Shown here: positions 15,409-21,666 of the stretch, piece after piece
How the letters are laid out: every line of letters starts with the position of its first letter
Position numbering within the stretch: position 1 is the stretch's first letter
Position numbers and translations under genes: made by a program
Assembly (NCBI GenBank): GCA_021782525.1
Contig: JAJXUY010000008.1
Location: 1 to 21,666 of the forward strand
Reading direction: 5' to 3'
Source of the DNA: Acidobacteriota bacterium
Lineage (GTDB): Bacteria; Acidobacteriota; Thermoanaerobaculia; Thermoanaerobaculales; Thermoanaerobaculaceae
DNA: 21,666 bases
Notes under the pieces: generated by a model
The model's database searches: none
What the model saw: the letters and a program-made list of their open reading frames with translations, nothing else
What the model was told of the DNA's origin: nothing

Positions 15409-16611
15409 TCAAGAGCTGCGGGGTTCTCGGCGCGCGACCGAGGCATAAGCCGCAAGGATGCGCTCAGCCGAAAGCGCCGGCTTGAACCGGCAGGATGAGT
15501 TGGATCCTTGCTGCCCCATCGTACGACGCAGGCTGGGGTCGCGAACGAGAAGGTCAATGTACTCAGCGATCTTCTGTGGGTCGCCGGCCGGCACCAGGAA
15601 GCCCTCGCTCCCGTCGTCGACGAGCTCGACGAGAGCGCCCTCCTTGGCAAGAATGACCGGTACCCCGGCGGCCATCGCCTCTGGCACCACTCTCCCAAAC
15701 CCTTCGTGTCGCGAGCAGAGTACAAGTAGGTCCAGGGCGCGCATTACGGAAGGCATATCCGAACGCGCTCCAGCAAACGTGACTCGACCCTCAATTCCGA
15801 GAGAACGCGCGAGTTCGCGTAGGTCGCGCTGGTAGCGTGCCTCCTCTTTTCCGTGGGCATTGCCGACCAAGACGAAACGCGCCTGAGGGCATCTTCGCGC
15901 GCTCAATGCGGCCGCCCGGATGAACACGTCGATCGCCTTCCTGGGGTTCAACCTCGCTACGCAACCGACGAGAACGTCGCCGGAGCCGGCACCCAGGCTT
16001 ATGCGAACATTGGGATCGCGCTTCGCAGCAGCGAACGTGTCGACCGAAACAGGATCGTAGACGGCGAGCACGTTTCGCTCGATGCCGCGGCGGCGAAAGA
16101 TGTCGGCCGTCGCCTCGGAGATGCAAACGACGCTGTCGGAAAGTCCCGACCAGACCCGGGTCAGTGCGTCGAAGACGGGCTTCGGATCGTCGCAGGTATT
16201 CCCGCGGTAATGCAGTACGTGCGGGATCCCGCGCAGCTTCGCAGCCAGGGCCCCGTCCAGGCACGTTTCCATGTTGGAGTGGATGAGATCGGGGTGGATT
16301 CGAGAGATGAGCCGCGCGATGTGGGCGATGCCTCGCGCGAGGCGCAGGCCGTACAGAGGCAACGCGCGCGGCCTGCGAGTGATGGCTGAGAGGGGCGCGA
16401 AGTGTACCTCCGCGCCGAGTTGAAGGTAGCGCGCGGCCTGCTGGGCGCCGGGCGGTAGCACGATGTGCGCCTCGACGCCGTGCGGGATCAGGAGTCGCAG
16501 CAACTCGAGGAGGCTCTCGTCGGCCCCGCTGACAGCTTGGCCGAACGGATTCAAATACAGGACCCGCATGCGTCGGAGGGGTCCGGGGCTAAGGGGGGCG
16601 ACCGCGTTCAC
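15409..16611 (-). CDS. Family 4 (GT-B) glycosyltransferase
   Basis: 400 aa from GTG 16611. That start is preferred because GTGA overlaps the previous gene's stop and a GAGGG lies six bases upstream; ATG 16569 (MRVLYLNPFGQAVSGADESL) is the alternative and begins at the conserved fold. The N-terminal domain has the GADESLLELLRLL nucleotide-fold loop; the C-terminal domain has VGCVARLNPRKAIDVFIRAA and the E-x7-E motif in CSRHEGFGRVVPEAMAAGVP. It is a cytoplasmic retaining glycosyltransferase, second gene of the minus-strand polysaccharide operon. Confidence 0.9.
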   Translation of the reverse strand: MNAVAPLSPGPLRRMRVLYLNPFGQAVSGADESLLELLRLLIPHGVEAHIVLPPGAQQAARYLQLGAEVHFAPLSAITRRPRALPLYGLRLARGIAHIARLISRIHPDLIHSNMETCLDGALAAKLRGIPHVLHYRGNTCDDPKPVFDALTRVWSGLSDSVVCISEATADIFRRRGIERNVLAVYDPVSVDTFAAAKRDPNVRISLGAGSGDVLVGCVARLNPRKAIDVFIRAAALSARRCPQARFVLVGNAHGKEEARYQRDLRELARSLGIEGRVTFAGARSDMPSVMRALDLLVLCSRHEGFGRVVPEAMAAGVPVILAKEGALVELVDDGSEGFLVPAGDPQKIAEYIDLLVRDPSLRRTMGQQGSNSSCRFKPALSAERILAAYASVARREPRSS

Positions 16612-17753
16612 GCGACGCCCTCGGTCCTGGGAGCGTTCGTGAGTGGCTGGCCAGCTACGCGCTCGTAGATGGCGAGCACCTCGGCGGCGGTCTTGTCCCA
16701 ATGGAACTGGCTAGCCCGTGCGAGCCCGCGCGCGCGGAGCTCGCGGGCCAAGTGAGCATCAGTAAGCACCCGAGCAGTGTGGCACGCGAGTTCGTCCGAG
16801 TCCAAGGCGGGGGCGTGGAGCGCGGCGCCGCCGGCGACCTCCGTGAGAGCGCCTGCGTCCGAGGTCACGACGGGAAGTCCCGCTGCCATCGCCTCGAGTA
16901 CCGGCCAGCCGAATCCCTCGTAGAGAGACGGGAAAAGAAGGGCGTCCGCCGCCTGGTACAACTCGAGCAGCGTCGCCTGGGAGACGGGGCCCACGTTCGA
17001 GACGGCCTGACCAAGCCTGAGGTCGTCGATCAGTTTGTGCTGGGCCGGTGAGAATGCCTGGCCTGCCTTCAAGAGCACCGCATCGACCCCATCTCGGCGC
17101 AGCTGACTCAGCACGCGCAATACGGTCTCAACGTTCTTGTAGAAGCTATTGCTGCCGACGTGCAGCAGGACTGGCCGTTCCCCCAGGGCGAGCCTCCTCC
17201 GGGCGGCCGCCCGAAGGCTGGGATCGGGAGCGATCGGGTAATTGAGCCCGGAATGGACGACCGTGATCTTCTCTTCCTCGATCCCTCCGATCGACACCAG
17301 GTCGCGCCGGGTTTGCTCGGAGACGGCGATGACCGCGGCGGCTCGGCGCATCTCTCTCAAGGAGAGACGCAGGATCTTGGTCGCGAAGGGGGCGCGGAAG
17401 GGAGACGGGAGGCGTCCGGCGTCGGCGAGCAGCAGCATGAGGTCATGACACGTCACCACCGTGCGTCCGGCATCCAGGCGGTGCAGGAGAAAGGCCTCGC
17501 CGTGATCGCACAGGTGAAAGACGTCCGCTTGGACTGCCCCGCATACGCGAGGGTAACGCACGAAGCGCCCCCAGAACGCGTCGGCCTTCTCGACAAACCG
17601 TCCCCGGCGGAGAGCGTCCGGAAGCAGGGGGTCGACCCGGACCCGCTGTACGGGAACGTGAAGCCGCTGCAATGCCTCGCCGAGCCTGTGCGCATAGAGT
17701 GACATGCTCGGCTGTCGCTCTTCGCGATAGTTGTGAAACATCGCGACGGTCAT
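16608..17753 (-). CDS. Family 4 (GT-B) glycosyltransferase
   Basis: 381 aa from ATG 17753 (MTVAMFHNYREERQPSMSLY). The fold is of the group 1 type: VVTCHDLMLLLADAG, AVIAVSEQTRRDLV, VLLHVGSNSFYKNVETVLRV and the E-x7-E motif in FPSLYEGFGWPVLEAMAAGL. The serine after HVGSN and the CHDLM block resemble mannosyl- or rhamnosyl-type transferases of O-antigen clusters, but donor assignment is guesswork. It is the first gene of the minus-strand operon, divergent from the carbamoyltransferase gene with 61 bp between starts. Its GC-ending codon use is closer to the right-hand block than to the flippase, so the composition boundary may fall near here. Confidence 0.9.
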   Translation of the reverse strand: MTVAMFHNYREERQPSMSLYAHRLGEALQRLHVPVQRVRVDPLLPDALRRGRFVEKADAFWGRFVRYPRVCGAVQADVFHLCDHGEAFLLHRLDAGRTVVTCHDLMLLLADAGRLPSPFRAPFATKILRLSLREMRRAAAVIAVSEQTRRDLVSIGGIEEEKITVVHSGLNYPIAPDPSLRAAARRRLALGERPVLLHVGSNSFYKNVETVLRVLSQLRRDGVDAVLLKAGQAFSPAQHKLIDDLRLGQAVSNVGPVSQATLLELYQAADALLFPSLYEGFGWPVLEAMAAGLPVVTSDAGALTEVAGGAALHAPALDSDELACHTARVLTDAHLARELRARGLARASQFHWDKTAAEVLAIYERVAGQPLTNAPRTEGVA

Positions 17754-17814
17754 GGCGTCCACGGGCTCGACTCGTATACCCGGAACGGGCCTCGCTAAGC
17801 TAGACTGCGCGGCC

Positions 17815-19560
17815 ATGCCGATTCTCGGACTGAACGCATTCCACGGCGACGCAGCGGTCGCGGTGATCAAGGACGGCCAGCTCGCCGCGGCCATGGAAGA
17901 GGAGCGGCTCAACCGGCGGAAGCACTGCGCCGGGTTCCCCGCGCTGTCGTCGCGCGAGGTGCTGAGCCAGCTCGGCCTCTCGGCATCGGACCTTCGCCAC
18001 GTCGCCATCTCACGCGACCCCAGGGCCAACGTCGTGAAGAAGGCGCTCTTCGCGCTCCGGCGGCCCGGGTTCGCGAAGCAGGTGCTGGACCGCTTGTCCA
18101 ACCTCGGCAAGGTGCGTGGTGTGGAGGCCACGCTGGCCCAGGCACTCGGCGCCGACCACCTCGACGTCCAGGTGCACGCCGTCGGGCACCATCGGGCTCA
18201 CCTCGGGAGCGCGTTCTTCGTCTCTCCCTTCGAGGAGGCCGCCTGCCTCTCGATCGACGGGTTCGGCGACTTCGTCTCCACGATGCGGGCGGTGGGCCGG
18301 GACCGCGACATTAGCGTCATCGACGAGGTCGGATTCCCGCACTCGGCCGGCCTCTACTACACCGCCGTCACCCAGTTCCTCGGGTTCCACAAGTACGGGG
18401 AAGAGTGGAAGATGATGGGGCTCGCGCCGTACGGGAGGCCCCGATACGTCGAGCAGCTGCGGCAGCTCATCCGGCCCACTGCCAATGGCCTCTTCGAGCT
18501 GAATCTCGATTACTTCCTGCACGCCTCCGAAGGCATCGAGATGAGCTGGGCCGATGGCAGCCCCCACGTAGGCCGGGTCTTCTCGCCGAAGCTGGAACAG
18601 CTGCTCGGGCCGGCTCGAGACCCCGAGGATCCAGAGTTCTACGGCAAGTGGGCCGACATCGCCCACAGCGCCCAGGTGGTCTACGAGGAGATCTTCTTCC
18701 ACCTCCTCAACGATCTTTACACGCGGACCAAGCTGCCGCGGCTCACGCTCGCCGGCGGCTGCGCGCTCAACTCGGTCGCGAACGGCAAGATCTTCGAGCA
18801 AACCCCGTTCAAGGAAGTCTACGTGCAGCCGGCGGCCGGGGACGACGGCACCGCCATCGGCGCCGCGTTCTACGTCGAGCACGCCGTGCTGCGCCGCCCG
18901 CGGCGCTACGTCATGGAGCACGCGTACACGGGGCCGGCCTACGACGATCGTGCCATCGAGGCGGCCGTGGAGCAGGCTCGCCAGAACGGGTGGGACGAAG
19001 CCATCCAGGTGAAGCGATTCGAGGACAGCCAGCTTTTCTCGTCAGTCGCTGCCGCCATCGCGGCCGGGAAGGTGGTGGGCTGGTTCCAGGGCGCGATGGA
19101 GTTCGGGCCCCGGGCCCTGGGCAACCGCTCCATCGTGGCCGACCCGCGCCGCGCCGACATGAAGGACATCCTCAACACGCGCATCAAGCACCGCGAGACC
19201 TACCGGCCCTTCGCGCCCAGCGTTCTCGAGGAGCGGGTGGGCGACTACTTCGAGAGGACCGAGCCTTCTCCTTTCATGCTGATGGTCTACAAGGTCCGGG
19301 AGCCGCAGCGTGCCCGTGTCCCCGCGATCACGCACGTGGACGACTCCGGCCGGCTGCAGACCGTGAGCGCCCGGACCAACCCCCGCTACCACTCGCTCAT
19401 CCGCGAGTTCGAGCGGCAGACCGGCATCGGGATGGTGCTCAACACCAGCTTCAACGAGCACGAGCCGGTGGTGATGACTCCCGGCGACGCCATCCGCTGC
19501 TACCTCAAGACCCGGATGGACGTCCTGGCGCTCGGCAACTGGGTGCTCAGCCGCGCATGA
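17815..19560 (+). CDS. NodU/CmcH/TobZ-family O-carbamoyltransferase
   Basis: 581 aa from ATG 17815, the family's usual start (MPILGLNAFHGDAAVAVI) and length. The N-terminal domain of Kae1/ASKHA-type fold has the metal-binding cluster HHRAH (125-129), LSIDGFGD and LAGGCALNSVANGKI (about 311-325). The C-terminal domain has MEFGPRALGNRSIVADPR and LNTSFNEHEP. Relatives make carbamoyl-adenylate from carbamoyl phosphate and ATP, then carbamoylate a hydroxyl on a sugar or antibiotic. Here the acceptor is probably a sugar of the O-antigen or its precursor (inference from neighbours). The stop overlaps the next gene's ATG (ATGA). No ribosome site is visible before the start. Confidence 0.93.
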   Translation: MPILGLNAFHGDAAVAVIKDGQLAAAMEEERLNRRKHCAGFPALSSREVLSQLGLSASDLRHVAISRDPRANVVKKALFALRRPGFAKQVLDRLSNLGKVRGVEATLAQALGADHLDVQVHAVGHHRAHLGSAFFVSPFEEAACLSIDGFGDFVSTMRAVGRDRDISVIDEVGFPHSAGLYYTAVTQFLGFHKYGEEWKMMGLAPYGRPRYVEQLRQLIRPTANGLFELNLDYFLHASEGIEMSWADGSPHVGRVFSPKLEQLLGPARDPEDPEFYGKWADIAHSAQVVYEEIFFHLLNDLYTRTKLPRLTLAGGCALNSVANGKIFEQTPFKEVYVQPAAGDDGTAIGAAFYVEHAVLRRPRRYVMEHAYTGPAYDDRAIEAAVEQARQNGWDEAIQVKRFEDSQLFSSVAAAIAAGKVVGWFQGAMEFGPRALGNRSIVADPRRADMKDILNTRIKHRETYRPFAPSVLEERVGDYFERTEPSPFMLMVYKVREPQRARVPAITHVDDSGRLQTVSARTNPRYHSLIREFERQTGIGMVLNTSFNEHEPVVMTPGDAIRCYLKTRMDVLALGNWVLSRA

Positions 19561-20753
19561 GGATCCTCTTCCTCAACCAGTTCTTCCACCCCGACCACTC
19601 CGCCACCGCCCAGATCGCCACCGATCTGGCGGAGGACCTGGTCGCCCGCGGCTTCAAGGTTTCCGCGCTCGCCGCGCGCGGCAGCTATCTCGGGGGTGGG
19701 GAGCTAGCCGCATTCGAGGAGCACCGCGGGATCCGCATCCACCGCGTCCGTGCCACTTCCCTGGGCAAGAAGACGCTCCTCCATCGCGCCTGCGATTACG
19801 CCAGCTTCTACGCGGTCGCCGCCGCCGAGCTGGTCCGGCTGCCGCGGCAGGACGTGATCGTGGCCATGACCACTCCGCCGCTCATCGCCGCGGCTGCTTT
19901 GGCGGCCCGGCCGTTCCGCGGCGCCAGGCTGGTCTACTGGGTCCAGGATCTCTACCCCGAGGTGGCGGTGGCCATGGGCGCCCTCGGCGCCCGCTCGCCG
20001 GCGACGCTCGCCATGAGCGCCACCTCGCGCCAGGTGCTGCGCCGGGCCGACCGGGTGGTGGTGCTGGGCGAGGCAATGCGCGAGCGGGTGGTGGTGGCCG
20101 GCGCGCTGCGCGAGCGCACCGAGGTCGTGCCCAACTGGTCCGACTCCGCCTCGGTCCGCCCGGTGCCCCATGCCGAGAACCCGTTGCGGGCCGAGCTGGC
20201 GGGCGGCGCTTCCTGCCTGGTCATGTACTCGGGCAACATGGGGCGCGGCCACGACCTCGACACGCTCCTCGGTGCCGCGCGGCTGCTCCGGGATCGCGCC
20301 GACGTCCGCTTCCTCTTCCTGGGCGACGGCGCGAAGCGGCCCCAGGTCGAGGCGGCCGCGCGCGAGCTGCCCAACGTCGCCGTCGGCCCATACCGGCCCC
20401 GTGAGCAGCTCGCCCTCTCTCTCTCGGCGGGCGACCTCCACCTCGCCTCGCTCGAGCCCGGGCTGGAGGGGCTCATCGAGCCTTCGAAGGCCTACGGGAT
20501 CATGGCCGCGGGGAGGCCGGCTCTCTTCGTGGGCCCGCGGGGCAGCGAGGTCGCTCGCACGCTGGTACGCGAGGGCTGCGGCGAGGTCTTTGCCTCCGGT
20601 GAGCCGGCCGCGCTGACCGCCGCGATCACGGCGCTCGCGAACGACCCGGGTCGGCGCGCGGCCATGGGGGCGCGCGCGCGGGCGGCGCTCGTCCAGCGCT
20701 ACGACCGCCGGGTCGCGGCGGACCGGTTCGCGGCCATCCTGGGCACGGTCTGA
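19557..20753 (+). CDS. WbuB-like family 4 glycosyltransferase
   Basis: 398 aa, ATGA-coupled to the carbamoyltransferase. N-terminus MRILFLNQFFHPDHSATAQI is typical of WbuB-like O-antigen transferases; YWVQDLYPEVAVAMGAL, VVPNWSD, LVMYSGNMGRGHDLDTLL and the late IEPSKAYGIMAAGRPALFVG follow in the expected order. This subgroup lacks the standard E-x7-E spacing and instead has the SKxYxxMAAGxP element, as here. WbuB-type enzymes often add the second sugar (an N-acetyl-aminosugar) onto undecaprenyl-PP-sugar, and they frequently neighbour WecA-type genes, as does this one 194 bp downstream. Substrate is inferred only at that level. Confidence 0.9.
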   Translation: MRILFLNQFFHPDHSATAQIATDLAEDLVARGFKVSALAARGSYLGGGELAAFEEHRGIRIHRVRATSLGKKTLLHRACDYASFYAVAAAELVRLPRQDVIVAMTTPPLIAAAALAARPFRGARLVYWVQDLYPEVAVAMGALGARSPATLAMSATSRQVLRRADRVVVLGEAMRERVVVAGALRERTEVVPNWSDSASVRPVPHAENPLRAELAGGASCLVMYSGNMGRGHDLDTLLGAARLLRDRADVRFLFLGDGAKRPQVEAAARELPNVAVGPYRPREQLALSLSAGDLHLASLEPGLEGLIEPSKAYGIMAAGRPALFVGPRGSEVARTLVREGCGEVFASGEPAALTAAITALANDPGRRAAMGARARAALVQRYDRRVAADRFAAILGTV

Positions 20754-20870
20754 AGCGGTGGTTTGCTGACCGTGTGCGCAGGTAAGAGACGCCGATCACG
20801 GAAATCCTCCGCGACCGCAACCCCTCGCGTTACCCGAAGCTTTCGCGCCATCGTCGTGTGTCTCGGCGAC

Positions 20871-20900
20871 TTGACGCTTGGTTCGTTCGCCTGGGATAAG
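20871..20900 (+). promoter_or_regulatory. Predicted sigma70-type promoter of the WecA-like gene
   Basis: TTGACG (20871-20876) and GATAAG (20895-20900) match -35 and -10 consensus at five and four of six positions with an 18-bp spacer. The start would lie near 20907, giving a leader of about 40 bases before ATG 20948. This is the best promoter-like sequence in the 194-bp gap after the WbuB-like gene. Confidence 0.4.
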
Positions 20901-20947
20901 GACCGGCACCTTGTCCGCTCGAGGTCCGCTCTAAGGGGGGCGCGTAG

Positions 20948-21666
20948 ATGAAGACGGCAGCGGTCGCGTTCTCGCTCTCGACCATCGCCTCCGCGGCCCT
21001 GACCCCCGCGGTGAGAGCGGCCGCGCACCGTTTCGGCGCCCTCGATCACGCCCTCTCTTCCCGCAAGGTCCACGGCAAGCCCGTCCCCCGCCTCGGCGGC
21101 CTCGCCATCGTCGCCGCCTTCTACGTCCCGCTGCTGGCGCTGCTCGACGTGGACAGCAGCGTCGGCCAGCGCTTCTGGGGCGACCGCCTCCACGCCTTCG
21201 GCCTCATCGGCGGCAGCCTGGTCATCGCCGGGCTCGGGGTCTACGACGACCTCCGCGGCGCCGGCGCCCGGCTCAAGTTCGCCGTCCAGTTCGGCGCCGC
21301 CGCGCTCATGTATGCGGTCGGGTTCCGCATCGACCAGGTCGCCATCCCCTTCGGCCCGGTGGTCCAGCTCGGTCCACTCGGTCCCTTCCTCACGCTCTTC
21401 TGGATCGTGGGTGTCATCAACGCCCTCAACCTCATCGATGGGCTCGACGGGCTCGCCGGCGGGGTGGCCTTCGTGGCCGCGGCGGTCACCTTCGTCCAGG
21501 CAGCGCTCCACGGCGACCCCCTCATGCTCCTCTTCACCGGCGCGCTGGCCGGCGCGGTGCTCGGGTTCCTGGTCTACAACTTCAACCCGGCCAGCATCTT
21601 CATGGGCGACACCGGGAGCATGTTCCTCGGCTTCGTCCTCGCCGTGAGCGCCATCCAGACCAACCA
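20948..21666 (+). CDS. WecA/MraY-family undecaprenyl-phosphate sugar-phosphate transferase (partial)
   Basis: 239 codons are visible before the right edge, so the C-terminus is missing. Motifs of the glycosyl transferase 4 (PF00953) family appear in order: RKVHGKPVPRLGGLA (39-53), VYDDLRG with Asp100-101, INALNLIDGLDGLAGG (Asn158, Asn161, Asp164, Asp167) and NFNPASIFMGDTGSMF (211-226). Several membrane segments lie between. The enzyme attaches a sugar-1-phosphate to undecaprenyl phosphate at the cytoplasmic face, the first step for the lipid-linked glycan the other genes extend. RKVHGKPVPRLGG favours the WecA/WbpL branch over MraY. An AGGGGGG run lies about seven bases before ATG 20948. Confidence 0.92.
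   Translation, partial: MKTAAVAFSLSTIASAALTPAVRAAAHRFGALDHALSSRKVHGKPVPRLGGLAIVAAFYVPLLALLDVDSSVGQRFWGDRLHAFGLIGGSLVIAGLGVYDDLRGAGARLKFAVQFGAAALMYAVGFRIDQVAIPFGPVVQLGPLGPFLTLFWIVGVINALNLIDGLDGLAGGVAFVAAAVTFVQAALHGDPLMLLFTGALAGAVLGFLVYNFNPASIFMGDTGSMFLGFVLAVSAIQTN

Noticed and set aside
20754..20800. Possible terminator after the WbuB-like gene (CGGT ... ACCG)
   Set aside because: Four-pair stem with a long loop and no T tract; too weak to call.
1..21666. tRNA/rRNA genes, CRISPR arrays, insertion sequences, attachment sites
   Set aside because: Looked for on both strands by eye; no regularly spaced repeats, no transposase or integrase motifs, and no tRNA-like arms were seen.

Overview
The window is very GC-rich, with GC-dominated third codon positions through most genes. 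The gene content is a stand-alone receiver, a methyl-accepting chemotaxis protein, a collagen-like DUF1554 lipoprotein, antitoxin/toxin modules and a surface-polysaccharide cluster. This fits a delta-proteobacterial/Myxococcota genome such as Anaeromyxobacter or a relative. The organism assignment is inference from composition and gene families; no search was run. No rRNA, tRNA, CRISPR array or intact transposase was seen.

Left part (1-3,900): a regulatory and stress-module patch. A small ORF with only a degenerate histidine-kinase ATPase-type fold (378-824) precedes a stand-alone receiver (918-1379). A minus-strand Xre-HTH/ImmA-type metallopeptidase gene (1585-2805) overlaps the start of a wrecked mazF/pemK toxin gene (1409-1604). 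Upstream of the Xre gene is a set of TGTCAACG/CGTTGACA operator sites. Beyond them lies a second copy of the receiver gene's promoter and first codons, which stops after 39 codons (2968-3087). A DUF4258 toxin-like gene and a YgiT/MqsA-type zinc-finger plus HTH antitoxin gene follow on the minus strand, with a palindromic operator over their promoter.

Middle (4,123-7,797): two minus-strand envelope genes, a collagen-repeat lipoprotein with a DUF1554 domain and a four-helix-bundle chemoreceptor, then about 610 bp with no recognisable gene.

Right part (7,798-21,666): a polysaccharide/O-antigen assembly region. Plus strand: membrane acyltransferase, GT2 glycosyltransferase, Wzy-like polymerase/ligase and GT4 glycosyltransferase. 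Convergent minus-strand operon, in order of transcription: GT4, GT4, membrane-anchored GT2 and Wzx-like flippase. Divergent plus-strand operon: NodU/CmcH-type carbamoyltransferase, WbuB-like glycosyltransferase, then a WecA/MraY-type initiating phosphosugar transferase that runs off the window. Together these cover initiation on undecaprenyl phosphate, chain extension, flipping, polymerisation and decoration (acyl and carbamoyl groups). Sugar-nucleotide synthesis genes and a chain-length regulator are absent here. Genes from about 7.8 to 16.6 kb use visibly more A/T-ending codons than the flanks, which suggests an acquired serotype-type island set against a more native carbamoyltransferase-WecA block.

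The most interesting points are the operator/promoter layouts of the two stress modules, which place the predicted transcription start on or next to the start codon (leaderless-like), the duplicated receiver 5' region flanking the Xre-ImmA/mazF-remnant module, and the ATPase-dead kinase-like ORF beside a lone receiver.
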